NCBI GenBank assembly: GCA_012837615.1
Contig: DUQX01000115.1
Coordinates: 1-46,316, forward strand
Source: Bacillota bacterium
Lineage (GTDB): Bacteria > Bacillota > Dethiobacteria > DTU022 > UBA8154
DNA: 46,316 nt
Reading direction: 5' to 3'
The translations under genes and the position numbers were made by a program. The notes under the pieces are model-generated. The model was not told the origin of the DNA. It ran no database searches and saw only the letters and a list, made by a program, of their open reading frames with translations. Positions 9,665-18,388 of this stretch are shown in pieces. The first letter of the stretch is position 1. Each line of letters opens with the position of its first letter.

Positions 9665-10591
9665 TTGTTTCCCAAGAGCTTGTTTAATTTAAACCAATTG
9701 ACAACAGCTGCTATAGAAGAGATTTTGAGCAGGGCTGCTTATTATAAGAAAAAGAGAAAGAAAGAGTCGTTTTCTTCCCTCAAGGGGAAAAATATAGTGC
9801 TCACTTTTTGGGAACCCAGTACGCGTACGCGTGTTTCATTTGAAATGGCTATACGGAAGCTGGGCGGTAACGTAATCAATTATTCGCCAGAAATCTCCAG
9901 CGAAAAAAAAGGCGAGAATTTAAAAGATACTGTGAATACGCTCGCAGCGCTGGGTGCTGACGCAGTGATTTTCCGCCACAGTTCGCCTGGTTTTTTCAAT
10001 TTGCTTTCCCAATTGATTGATATTCCCTTTATCAGCGGTGGTGAGGGCTGCTATCAACACCCAACACAGGCTCTTCTTGATATTTTTACCCTGCGCGATC
10101 GTGGTGTGGAACTCTCGCAACTAAAGGTTATTATAGTGGGAGATATTTTACACAGCAGGGTTGCCCGCTCCCTTTTTTATGCTTTTCCCCCTTTTAGTGC
10201 CGAGCTTACGCTGGTTGCTCCACCTGTCCTGCTGCCGGAGGAGCTAGTTCCCAGGGGTGTAAGCCGGGCTTATCATCTTGATGAAGTATTGCCAGAAGGT
10301 GACGTTGTATATCTCCTTAGAGTTCAGCGGGAGCGGCAGGGAAAAAATCTTCTTCCATCCCTTGCTGAATATTCAGCGCTGTACGGAATTAACGAAAAAA
10401 GGCTTCCCTTATTAAAAAAAGGTGTTTTATTGATGCACCCCGGGCCTGTCAATGTTGGAACGGAGATCAGCCGGGGCGTTCTTGATTATTTTGAGAAGAA
10501 TTGTCCCGGGAGCGTTCTTTTCCAGGAGCAGGTTCGAAATGGTGTATTTGTACGCATGGCAGTTTTAGATCTGTTTTTGGGGGGAGGATAA
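9665..10591 (+). CDS. pyrB: Aspartate carbamoyltransferase catalytic subunit
   Basis: PyrB joins carbamoyl phosphate and aspartate into carbamoyl aspartate, the first committed step of pyrimidine synthesis. STRTRVSFE is the carbamoyl-phosphate binding motif, HPTQALLD is the second conserved block, and HPGPVN lies near the C-terminus. The 308 residues match class B/C trimer-type enzymes. No regulatory subunit (pyrI) is nearby. The start is TTG at 9665 after GAGGGGAG. The stop is 5 bases from the pyrC start. No PyrR-type attenuator was recognised upstream. Confidence 0.95.
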   Translation: MFPKSLFNLNQLTTAAIEEILSRAAYYKKKRKKESFSSLKGKNIVLTFWEPSTRTRVSFEMAIRKLGGNVINYSPEISSEKKGENLKDTVNTLAALGADAVIFRHSSPGFFNLLSQLIDIPFISGGEGCYQHPTQALLDIFTLRDRGVELSQLKVIIVGDILHSRVARSLFYAFPPFSAELTLVAPPVLLPEELVPRGVSRAYHLDEVLPEGDVVYLLRVQRERQGKNLLPSLAEYSALYGINEKRLPLLKKGVLLMHPGPVNVGTEISRGVLDYFEKNCPGSVLFQEQVRNGVFVRMAVLDLFLGGG

Positions 10592-10596
10592 AGGTA

Positions 10597-11934
10597 ATGG
10601 ACCTGTTATTAAAAGGTGGCGTATTACACGACCCCGAAAACGGCTGGGAAGGACCGGCGGAGGTTTTGATCAGGGGAAACAAGATCGAGGCGGTTTCTTT
10701 ATCCCTGGGCCCCGTCGATGTTCCCTTTTGGGATCTCCAGGGGAAAATAATACTGCCGGGGCTGGTGGATATGCACGTTCATCTTAGGGAACCCGGAAAC
10801 GAGGGGAAAGAAACTATAGCTACCGGCTGTGCCGCTGCTGTCGCCGGTGGGGTTACATCTATAGCTTGTATGCCCAATACGGACCCTCCGGCGGATAATA
10901 AAGAGATTATCTGTTATATCAAGGAACGGGCAAAACGGGCGGATCTGGCAAAGGTTTACCCCATAGGCGCTATAACCCGGGGGATTAAAGGAAAAGAAAT
11001 AGCTCCAATGTGGGAGATGGCGCAGGAAGGGGCAAAGGGTTTCTCGGATGATGGAAATCCTGTCTCAGACAGCGGTGTTATGCTCAGAGCGATGCAATAT
11101 GCTTTAAATCTCGGGCTTCCCGTAATTTCTCACTGCGAGGATCTTTCCCTGGCGGCGGGAGGTGTTGTCCATGCGGGGAATCACGGTTATCGCCTGGGGC
11201 TGCCGGTTATTTCCCCCGCCTCCGAGGCGGTAATGGTAGCCAGGGATTTGCTGCTGCAAAAGGAGATAAAGGGCAAGCTGCACCTGGCTCATCTTAGTGC
11301 GAGGGAGAGCGTGGAGCTGTTGAGGTGGGCTAAAGGGGCAGGGATCAGCGTATCGGCAGAAGCAACCCCGCATCACCTGCTGTTAACAGAAGAAGCGGTT
11401 GGGAATTTTAAAACAGAGGCCAAAATGAATCCCCCCCTGCGCACTTCAGCCGATAGGGAGGCCTTACAAAGAGCTTTAAAGGAAGGGTTTATCGGTGTAA
11501 TTGCCACGGACCATGCTCCTCACCGCCTCCAGGAAAAGGAAGATGATTTTCTCAGTGCACCTTTTGGAGTAATAGGGCTTGAAACAGCTTTTCCGCTCCT
11601 CTGGACAAAAATGGTGGAGGAAGGGCTGCTTACAGTGAGCGAACTGGTGGATCGTTTCTCTTCAGCTCCTGCCCGGCTGCTGGATATTCCGGCAGGTTCA
11701 CTAAAACCGGGGGCACCGGCAGATATAGTTGTGGTCGATCCGCAGGCGGAACAAGTCGTAAGCGGAGAAAGGTTTTTTTCCCGGTCGAGAAACACTCCCT
11801 TCGAAGGCTGGCGCTTAAAAGGCTATCCAGTAATGACCATGGTGGATGGGGATATTAAAATGTGGCAGGGGAAGGTTAAAGGTTTTAGCGAGGATTTTCC
11901 CGAAATAAAGAGCATTCTTCAAACAAGGAGGTAA
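10597..11934 (+). CDS. pyrC: Dihydroorotase
   Basis: This is a class I dihydroorotase, closing carbamoyl aspartate to dihydroorotate. The metal ligands are seen in DMHVHLREPG near residue 60; further conserved blocks are GFSDDGNPV, SHCED, HLAHLSARES and ATDHAPH. The track begins at 10501 inside pyrB. GGGGAGG at 10581-10587 lies 9 bases before the ATG at 10597, giving 445 residues, normal for the family. It lies between pyrB and pyrK with almost no gaps, so one transcript is likely. Confidence 0.95.
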   Translation: MDLLLKGGVLHDPENGWEGPAEVLIRGNKIEAVSLSLGPVDVPFWDLQGKIILPGLVDMHVHLREPGNEGKETIATGCAAAVAGGVTSIACMPNTDPPADNKEIICYIKERAKRADLAKVYPIGAITRGIKGKEIAPMWEMAQEGAKGFSDDGNPVSDSGVMLRAMQYALNLGLPVISHCEDLSLAAGGVVHAGNHGYRLGLPVISPASEAVMVARDLLLQKEIKGKLHLAHLSARESVELLRWAKGAGISVSAEATPHHLLLTEEAVGNFKTEAKMNPPLRTSADREALQRALKEGFIGVIATDHAPHRLQEKEDDFLSAPFGVIGLETAFPLLWTKMVEEGLLTVSELVDRFSSAPARLLDIPAGSLKPGAPADIVVVDPQAEQVVSGERFFSRSRNTPFEGWRLKGYPVMTMVDGDIKMWQGKVKGFSEDFPEIKSILQTRR

Positions 11935-11940
11935 AGCTTT

Positions 11941-12726
11941 TTGTTAGCAAAGGCGCGTGTGTTAAGGAACGAAGAAATCGTCCCCGGCTGCTATTATTTG
12001 CAGTTGGAAGAATGGCAGATCGCCAGGGGTTCCCTCCCCGGGCAATTTCTTCACGTGCGCATTGTCGATAATATCGCGCCTTTTCTCAGACGACCTTTTA
12101 GTATAGCGGGAGCTTTTCCCGATTCAGGAAGGGTAGATATAATATATCGTATTGTAGGAAAAGGCACCGAATTATTATCCCGTTTAGGCAAAGGCGAATA
12201 TCTGGATTGCCTTGGCCCACTGGGGACTCCCTTTTCCCCTGCCAGAGATATTGCCGTCAGCGTCTTGTTGGCCGGGGGAGTGGGGATAGCTCCCCTGTTA
12301 TTTTTAGCTCGTATCTTAAGCGGTGAAGGGAAAAAAATACTGGTATATTATGGCGCATCTACTTCCGGCGAGCTGCTTCCCCTGAAAGAATTCTTACCGA
12401 AAAAAGCTGAAGTTTTCCTGGCTACTGAGGATGGCAGTGCCGGTTATCGAGGCCTGGTGACAGATTTATTTGAAAGCACTTTAGTAGCCGGAACGCGAAG
12501 GGCAGAGATCTTTGCCTGTGGTCCGAAGCCTATGCTGAAAATTCTGGCACAAAAAAATAGATACTGGGGTTATCCCATGCAGCTTTCCCTCGAAGAGAGG
12601 ATGGCCTGCGGGATCGGTGCCTGCCAAGGCTGTGCCGTAAAAGTACGCAGTGAGGATGACAAAACCGGTTACCTCAGGGTTTGCCGAGAAGGCCCTGTTT
12701 TTGATTTTCAGGAGGTGGCGTGGTAA
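11941..12726 (+). CDS. pyrK: Dihydroorotate dehydrogenase electron transfer subunit
   Basis: PyrK passes electrons from the type 1B dihydroorotate dehydrogenase PyrD to NAD+ through FAD and a [2Fe-2S] cluster. The FAD motif RRPFSIAG is near residue 50, the nucleotide-binding block is GGVGIAPLLFLAR, CGPKPML follows, and the cluster cysteines are in CGIGACQGC with a later C. The start is TTG at 11941. Its ribosome binding site AAGGAGG runs into the pyrC stop codon. The stop directly touches the pyrD ATG, as expected for two subunits of one complex. Confidence 0.95.
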   Translation: MLAKARVLRNEEIVPGCYYLQLEEWQIARGSLPGQFLHVRIVDNIAPFLRRPFSIAGAFPDSGRVDIIYRIVGKGTELLSRLGKGEYLDCLGPLGTPFSPARDIAVSVLLAGGVGIAPLLFLARILSGEGKKILVYYGASTSGELLPLKEFLPKKAEVFLATEDGSAGYRGLVTDLFESTLVAGTRRAEIFACGPKPMLKILAQKNRYWGYPMQLSLEERMACGIGACQGCAVKVRSEDDKTGYLRVCREGPVFDFQEVAW

Positions 12727-13638
12727 ATGGCAAATCTGGAGGTTAATTTGGGGCCGCTGAAATTAAAAAATCCTGTGCTGGCTGCATCCGGTACTTTCGG
12801 TTTTGGCGAAGAGTACGCCTCGTTTTTTGAACTTGAAAAGTTGGGAGCGGTCATTGTTAATAGCTTGACCCTGAAACCCAAACAGGGAAACCCTCCCCCC
12901 AGGATAGCCGAAACTCCCGCCGGAATGCTAAATTCAATTGGATTGCAGAATCCCGGGCTGGAAGCCTTTTTAGAGAAGGATTTTCCCCGCCTTAAAAGCC
13001 TTAATGCCGCGGTTATTATCAATATCGCCGGAGATACAGAGGATGATTACCTTACGCTGGCGCGGGAGCTGTCGGAGATTAACGGAATTCTTGCCTTGGA
13101 GCTTAATCTATCCTGTCCCAACGTGAAAGAGGGAGGCATTTTTTTTGGAAACTCGGTAGATGTTATGAGCAGGCTAATCAGCAAAGTGCGCCGGGCCTGC
13201 CGTTTGCCCTTAATCGTCAAGCTTACGCCGAATGTGACGGATATAGTAGAGTTGGCCGAAGCTGCTGAAAGCAGCGGCGCTGATATTCTATCCTTGATTA
13301 ATACTTTAAAAGGAATGGTGATCGATGTTTCAAAGAGAAGCCCGCTTCTGGGAAATATAACGGGCGGGCTTTCCGGGCCGGCAGTCAGGCCGGTAGCGGT
13401 GCGGATGGTGTATGAAGTATACAGATCCGTAAAGATACCTATCATCGGCATGGGGGGTATATCTAACCTGGATGATGCGCTGCAGTTTTTTTTGGCGGGT
13501 GCCCGTGCTGTAGCGGTCGGTTCGGCGAACTTTATCGATCCTTATACCATACCCCGGCTTATCTCAGATTTGCAGCAGTTCATGGAGTCGGAAGGACTCC
13601 ATAGTATAGATGAGATTGTAGGTGCTGCGCAGAGATAA
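12727..13638 (+). CDS. pyrD: Dihydroorotate dehydrogenase, type 1B catalytic subunit
   Basis: PyrD oxidises dihydroorotate to orotate with bound FMN. The class 1B signature is NLSCPNVKEGG with the catalytic cysteine; NSIGLQNPG, INTLKGMVID and the FMN phosphate block GMGGISNLDDALQFFLAGA are all present. The 303 residues are typical. AGGAGGTGG lies inside the end of pyrK, and the ATG follows the pyrK stop without a gap. NAD+ as acceptor follows from the neighbouring pyrK. Confidence 0.96.
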   Translation: MANLEVNLGPLKLKNPVLAASGTFGFGEEYASFFELEKLGAVIVNSLTLKPKQGNPPPRIAETPAGMLNSIGLQNPGLEAFLEKDFPRLKSLNAAVIINIAGDTEDDYLTLARELSEINGILALELNLSCPNVKEGGIFFGNSVDVMSRLISKVRRACRLPLIVKLTPNVTDIVELAEAAESSGADILSLINTLKGMVIDVSKRSPLLGNITGGLSGPAVRPVAVRMVYEVYRSVKIPIIGMGGISNLDDALQFFLAGARAVAVGSANFIDPYTIPRLISDLQQFMESEGLHSIDEIVGAAQR

Positions 13639-13717
13639 TTTTTCTTAACAGATGAAAACAGATGGAGAATTATTCTGGGACTTGTTGCAGTTTGTTCGAG
13701 TTTTTCAGTTTATCCAA

Positions 13718-13745
13718 TGAGAAGTTATAAGTGAGAAGTTATAAG
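13718..13745 (+). repeat. Perfect 14-bp tandem duplication before pyrF
   Basis: TGAGAAGTTATAAG occurs twice in a row (13718-13731, 13732-13745), 17 bases before the pyrF ATG. Period, A/G-rich content and place resemble the duplication at 6822-6849. Confidence 0.85.
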
Positions 13746-13762
13746 AAAGAGCGGGATATAAA

Positions 13763-14509
13763 ATGACAGATATAAATGAAGCGGCCCAAAGAATTATTGT
13801 GGCGCTCGACGTTGATCATGAAAAGGAAGCGTATGATCTTGTGAAACTCCTCTCCCCTCCGATCAGCTATTACAAAGTCGGCATGAGGCTTTATACTGCC
13901 TGTGGGCCCCGTGTTATTGCGGGTTTAAAGGGGCTGGGTGCCAGGGTGTTCTTGGATTTAAAATTTCACGATATACCCAATACCGTTGCTTCTACAGTTG
14001 AGGTAGTAACCCGTCTTGGAGTTGACATGTTCAACATTCATTTAAGCGGGGGAAAGAATATGGTTAAAGCAGCGGTAGAAGCAGCCGCGAAGTCGGCTGA
14101 AGAATTGGGAAAGACAAAAACGCTGGTTCTCGGCGTTACCGTTTTGACATCCTTAAACGAAAAAATGCTCAGAGATGAGGCAGGTGTCGGGAAAAAACTG
14201 GAACAGCATGTTGTAGACCTGTCTCTAATGGGGAAAGAAAGCGGGATAAACGGTGTGGTAGCCTCCGCCCGCGAGGCGGCTTTAATACGCAAAGAATGCG
14301 GGGAAGAGTTTCTTATCGTCTCACCAGGTGTCAGGCCATTGTGGGCCGCATCCGGCGATCAGCAGCGGGTTTTTACTCCCCGCCAGGCCATGGAAGCGGG
14401 GGCAGACTTTATGGTTATCGGCAGGCCGATTATTAAGCACCGCTCTCCACGGGAAGCTTTGGAAATGATTTTGTCTGAAATTGCCAACAATAATAGCGGA
14501 AGGCAATAA
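13763..14509 (+). CDS. pyrF: Orotidine-5'-phosphate decarboxylase
   Basis: PyrF converts OMP to UMP. The family signature DLKFHDIPNT with the Asp/Lys/Asp catalytic set lies near residue 67. VALDVDHEKEA near the start and SPGVRP with GADFMVIGRPI near the end are the other conserved blocks. The 248 residues match the normal length. It follows pyrD after 124 bases that hold a tandem repeat. The ribosome binding site is weak, only a purine-rich AAAGAGCGGG. pyrE is not in the window. Confidence 0.95.
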   Translation: MTDINEAAQRIIVALDVDHEKEAYDLVKLLSPPISYYKVGMRLYTACGPRVIAGLKGLGARVFLDLKFHDIPNTVASTVEVVTRLGVDMFNIHLSGGKNMVKAAVEAAAKSAEELGKTKTLVLGVTVLTSLNEKMLRDEAGVGKKLEQHVVDLSLMGKESGINGVVASAREAALIRKECGEEFLIVSPGVRPLWAASGDQQRVFTPRQAMEAGADFMVIGRPIIKHRSPREALEMILSEIANNNSGRQ

Positions 14510-14546
14510 TGCAAAAGAAACAGCCAGCAGAAAAGAGGTGCCGTGA

Positions 14547-15428
14547 ATGAGATTTGGTATACATATGCCACAAAAAGGCGGGTTCGCCAGGAATGTAAAA
14601 CGCGCTGTGGAAATTGGCTGCCAAACGTTGCAGGTGTTTGTAGGAAATCCAACCAGTTGGAACCCCCCTTTACCAAAACCAGAAGAATTGGTTCAGCGGG
14701 GCGAGCTTTTAAGAGAACATTCTATTTTTCCACTGATAGTACATACCGCTTATCTTGTGAACCTGGCAGCCGCAAAAGAAGAATTTTACCAGAAATCGCG
14801 ATTGCTCTTTCGGAAAACGCTGCAAAATGCCTGTAACCTTGGTTCTGCATACCTAGTATTGCATGTGGGTAGCCATGGCGGCAGGGGATATAAAAAGGGG
14901 ATGGAGTTATTCATTTCTACGCTGAAAGAGGAGATGGAAGATTGGCCTTCTTCAGATATAGAGCTTCTCCTGGAAAATACCGCAGGGGGAGGAACTTCAA
15001 TGGGGGGAACTTTTATCTCCATCGGCAATATAATAAAAGCTCTGGGTGACGATGCGCCTCTTGGACTTTGCCTCGATACAGCACATGCCTGGGCGGCAGG
15101 TTATGATTTTTCCACCGGGGAAGGGTTGAAGAAGGCTATGGATGAGCTAAATGAACATGTTGGCCTGGAACGGGTAAAAGCCATTCATGCCAACGATTCG
15201 GCTACTCCCCGAGGTTCTCATCGGGATCGACACGCTCATTTGGGAGAAGGGTATATCGGCGATGAAGGATTTAAGGAGTTTTTTAGTTATCCGTGGCCGG
15301 AAAATTTACCGGTAATTCTGGAGACCCCGGAGATCGGAAGCAAATGGGATGCTATAAATCTTTCAAAGTTACATCTTTACAGCGGAGAGCCTCGAGTTGT
15401 AAAGAGGGGAATAGAAGAAGATGGGTAG
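14547..15428 (+). CDS. nfo: Endonuclease IV (AP endonuclease)
   Basis: This TIM-barrel zinc enzyme cuts DNA at abasic sites. The metal-binding blocks are HTAYLVNLA, HVGSHGG, LDTAHAWAAGYDF, HANDS and HRDRHAHLGEG, ending with an ETPE motif. The 293 residues match the family. AAGAGGTG is 8 bases before the ATG. Its end overlaps the radA start by 8 bases, so the two DNA repair genes are translationally coupled. Confidence 0.94.
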   Translation: MRFGIHMPQKGGFARNVKRAVEIGCQTLQVFVGNPTSWNPPLPKPEELVQRGELLREHSIFPLIVHTAYLVNLAAAKEEFYQKSRLLFRKTLQNACNLGSAYLVLHVGSHGGRGYKKGMELFISTLKEEMEDWPSSDIELLLENTAGGGTSMGGTFISIGNIIKALGDDAPLGLCLDTAHAWAAGYDFSTGEGLKKAMDELNEHVGLERVKAIHANDSATPRGSHRDRHAHLGEGYIGDEGFKEFFSYPWPENLPVILETPEIGSKWDAINLSKLHLYSGEPRVVKRGIEEDG

Positions 15429-16803
15429 GGGGAAGATAGTTTATGTTTGCAGCGAATGCGGTTATGAGGCTCGCAAGTGGATGGGTCGCTGCCCGGGTTG
15501 CGGCGGTTGGACAACCATGGTAGAAGAAAGAATTAACCGGGCTGTTCCAAGCGGAACAACCGGGTCAAGGCCTCCCGGAGAACCGGCATCTCTAAACGAG
15601 GTTGAACCTCACGCTGCAATGCGCCTTCCTACAAATATTGCTGAACTGGACAGGGTCCTGGGAGGGGGGATAGTGCCCGGCACAGTGATCCTGGTGGGGG
15701 GCGATCCGGGCATTGGCAAATCCACCCTTTTACTGCAGGCAGCGATCAGGCTTGTCTCTGCAGGGTGCAATGTTCTTTATGTGACAGGGGAGGAATCTCT
15801 CCAGCAGATAAAAATGCGTGCGGACAGGCTTTGCTCTTCAGGGACAACTCTTTTAGTGCTGGCGGAAACAGAATACGACCGTATTGCAACAGTTATCGCT
15901 AAATACAATCCCCGGGTGGTAATAATAGATTCAATCCAAACCGTTATGAAAAGCGAGCTGGGCAGTGTTCCCGGTAGCGTGGTACAAATTCGAGAGGTTA
16001 CGGCATCGCTTGTCCAGCTGGCCAAAACCCGGGAAGTGTCTTTTTTTATTGTGGGTCATGTAACCAAAGAAGGAACCCTGGCCGGGCCTCGTCTTCTGGA
16101 GCATATGGTGGACTGCGTGCTCTATTTTGAGGGGGATCGCTACCAGAGTTTTCGAATTTTACGTGGTGTTAAAAACCGCTTTGGCGCCACAAATGAAATA
16201 GGGATATTCTCCATGGGCCAATCCGGTTTGGATGAAGTGCAGAACCCATCAGCTCTATTTATGAATCAGCGCCCCCTGAACATGGCCGGTTCGACGGTAG
16301 TTCCCATTATTGAAGGCACACGTCCACTGCTGGTAGAGATCCAGGGGCTGGTAACCCCTTCCTATTTCGGGGGTGCTCCCCGGCGGACGACCACGGGGCT
16401 AGACTATAACAGAGTGGCAATTATTATCGCTGTTTTAGAAAAAAGGACCGGATTGCAGTTATCAAATTGCGATATTTTTGTAAACGTGGTGGGCGGCGTT
16501 AAAATAATGGAGCCTGCCGCAGATCTCGGGGTAGGGCTAAGCATAGCGTCAAGTTTCAAGGACCGGCCGCTTCTTAAACAGATGATGATGGTAGGAGAAA
16601 TTGGACTGACAGGGGAAATACGACCTGTCAATCGTATAGAAGAGCGGCTGAAAGAAGGAGCAAAAATGGGGTTTTCCTGCTGCCTTCTACCGCAGGGCAA
16701 CATATGCGGAAATAATATTTCCCATATAAAGGGATTGGAAAAAGATCTAAAACTTAAAGGGGTATCGACCCTGGCAGAGGCCATTGAGCTCGCCATAGCT
16801 TGA
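15421..16803 (+). CDS. radA: DNA repair protein RadA (Sms)
   Basis: RadA is a RecA-like ATPase that drives branch migration in recombination repair. It has an N-terminal zinc finger (CSECG...CPGCGG), Walker A GGDPGIGKSTLL near residue 100, the RadA-specific KNRFGATNE motif, and a C-terminal Lon-protease-like domain without a catalytic site. The 460 residues are typical. In Bacillus radA is followed by disA; here the next gene is a MazG-like gene on the other strand, so disA is not at its usual place. Confidence 0.96.
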   Translation: MGRGKIVYVCSECGYEARKWMGRCPGCGGWTTMVEERINRAVPSGTTGSRPPGEPASLNEVEPHAAMRLPTNIAELDRVLGGGIVPGTVILVGGDPGIGKSTLLLQAAIRLVSAGCNVLYVTGEESLQQIKMRADRLCSSGTTLLVLAETEYDRIATVIAKYNPRVVIIDSIQTVMKSELGSVPGSVVQIREVTASLVQLAKTREVSFFIVGHVTKEGTLAGPRLLEHMVDCVLYFEGDRYQSFRILRGVKNRFGATNEIGIFSMGQSGLDEVQNPSALFMNQRPLNMAGSTVVPIIEGTRPLLVEIQGLVTPSYFGGAPRRTTTGLDYNRVAIIIAVLEKRTGLQLSNCDIFVNVVGGVKIMEPAADLGVGLSIASSFKDRPLLKQMMMVGEIGLTGEIRPVNRIEERLKEGAKMGFSCCLLPQGNICGNNISHIKGLEKDLKLKGVSTLAEAIELAIA

Positions 16804-16817
16804 AAAAAAACAAGCTT

Positions 16818-17231
16818 TTATGAGAGATGGAAGAATCCCAGAGCATTAAGTTTTTCATATTCTTTGAAGAATATATCCTCCAGCTTGAAGCCCAGCAAGT
16901 TGCACAAAGCGGTTAAATAGAAAAGGTGGTTTCCGATCTCTTCCTCAATGATCTCTTTGCAGTTTTCACATAATTGCCCTTCAAGATGGGATAACATGTA
17001 TTTTCGGCATTCTTCAAGCGAAGCTCCGGGGGGGAGATGTTGCTTGCGGGCATTGATAGAGATGCAGCCGCAGTCTGTTACTGCTTTGGTAATTGCCCTG
17101 TTTATCCGCACAGCGGTTTCTGCATGTTTGGAAATGCTGTCCAGGATACTGCGGTGTCGGAGGAGCAGTTCGGAAACTTTATCTTGAAAAAGGTCAACAA
17201 CCTTATCGTTCCCGGCTTTCATGACTTTCAT
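16818..17231 (-). CDS. MazG-like helical protein with cysteine motifs
   Basis: The 137-residue protein is all-helical. Its C-terminal part, EEEIGNHLFYLTALCNLLG followed by KLEDIFFKEYEKLNALG, resembles the EEELGD-type metal-binding helix pair of MazG/dUTPase-fold NTP pyrophosphohydrolases. The usual Asp of that block is Asn here (EIGN), so catalysis is doubtful. A Cys-Gly-Cys pair and CENC stand in the middle and could bind metal. I recognise it as a conserved Clostridia protein without known function. A sigma-A promoter (17258-17287) precedes it. It converges with radA. Confidence 0.6.
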   Translation of the reverse strand: MKVMKAGNDKVVDLFQDKVSELLLRHRSILDSISKHAETAVRINRAITKAVTDCGCISINARKQHLPPGASLEECRKYMLSHLEGQLCENCKEIIEEEIGNHLFYLTALCNLLGFKLEDIFFKEYEKLNALGFFHLS

Positions 17232-17257
17232 GTCACCTCTTTTGCTTTCTTACCCCT

Positions 17258-17287
17258 ATTATACTTGCTGTTTTAAAACCTTGTCAA
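17258..17287 (-). promoter_or_regulatory. Sigma-A type promoter for the MazG-like gene
   Basis: On the minus strand TTGACA (17287-17282) and TATAAT (17263-17258) are separated by 18 bases, both perfect consensus boxes, about 27 bases before the start codon. Confidence 0.8.
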
Positions 17288-17321
17288 CTTCTACTGATTA
17301 GACATTTATCCGGAAAAGGTG

Positions 17322-17343
17322 CCGCCCTGGGGCGGATTTTTTT
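17322..17343 (+). terminator. Intrinsic terminator without an obvious upstream gene
   Basis: CCGCC and GGCGG close a 4-base loop, then A and seven T. It faces rightwards, between the divergent MazG-like and EamA genes. It could stop read-through from radA or attenuate the EamA transcript. Confidence 0.65.
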
Positions 17344-17433
17344 AATTTAAAAAGTTTGCCATTTTTGCATAGGAATGAACATAGTAATAAACATGTTGTA
17401 TTTAAAAACTGGTTTTTCAGGGAAAACAGCTAC

Positions 17434-18333
17434 ATGAACGATGGTTATGTAAAAGTAATCATGGCTTCGATAATATGGGGAACAATAGGAATTTTTGCCC
17501 GCTGGAGCGGTGCCGATCCGCTGCTTTTATCCTTTTCACGTTCTTTCCTAACTGTTCCGGCACTACTTCTTTTCTTATATTATAAGCGTGAACCTTTCCC
17601 CTGGCTCCATGTCAGGGATTTTTTTCCGGTAATTATCAGCGGTGTGTTTCGGGCCGCAGGTTTGTACTTTTATTTTATTGCAATTAGCCTGGCTTCCCTG
17701 TGTTATACATTGATTATATTTTATCTGGCCCCTGTTATGATCGTCCTGTTAGGCCCGTTATTTATTGGGGAGAGGTTCGAAAAGAACAGCCTGTATGCAC
17801 TTCTTATTGCCGTTAGCGGCATTGTGTTTGTCCTCATATCGATCTTCGATAACCATGACTCTGCCATACAGCTAAACGGGATTTTAAATGCTTTCTTGGG
17901 GGCTGTATGTTTTGCATTTACCGTTACAATTGCTAAAGGGTTAAAAGAAACAAATGGTCTGGTTCTGACCTTTTATCAAATGCTTGTGGCGGCAGTCTGC
18001 TTGTTGCCTTTTCTTAATATCCGGGAGGTACTGGTATATATCTTTAAAATTGACGTATTTAGGTTCTCCGGCCTGTTATTGCTGGGGATTATTCATACCG
18101 CTTTAGCTTATGTTATCTACCATGAAGGCCTGAAAGTAGTAAAAATCCAGCATGCCGGCATTTTCCTTTATCTGGACCCGGTGGTCGCATCAATACTGGG
18201 GTACCTGATCTTTCGGGAAACAATTAGCCTGCCGGGGTTTCTGGGGGCGTTTCTAATAATAGTTGCGGGAATTGTCGTAACCGTCGAAAGTATAGGAAAT
18301 AATACTGGAATTATTGGCAGAAATAGGTGTTGA
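17434..18333 (+). CDS. EamA/DMT-family transporter
   Basis: The 299-residue protein has about ten hydrophobic segments in two EamA repeats. The family hallmarks are IIWGTIGIFARWSG near the N-terminus and LDPVVASILGYLIFRETIS near the end. These transporters export amino acids, metabolites or drugs; the substrate cannot be told. The track begins at 17356. The ATG at 17434 places the first membrane helix as in the family, but its ribosome binding site (CAGGGAAAA) is weak. It converges with the MFS gene, and a terminator for it lies inside the end of that gene. Confidence 0.85.
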   Translation: MNDGYVKVIMASIIWGTIGIFARWSGADPLLLSFSRSFLTVPALLLFLYYKREPFPWLHVRDFFPVIISGVFRAAGLYFYFIAISLASLCYTLIIFYLAPVMIVLLGPLFIGERFEKNSLYALLIAVSGIVFVLISIFDNHDSAIQLNGILNAFLGAVCFAFTVTIAKGLKETNGLVLTFYQMLVAAVCLLPFLNIREVLVYIFKIDVFRFSGLLLLGIIHTALAYVIYHEGLKVVKIQHAGIFLYLDPVVASILGYLIFRETISLPGFLGAFLIIVAGIVVTVESIGNNTGIIGRNRC

Positions 18334-18388
18334 TTGTGTTTTCAAAAACTCGATGGGAATTTATTATCCGGTATCGCATCAGCCGGTA

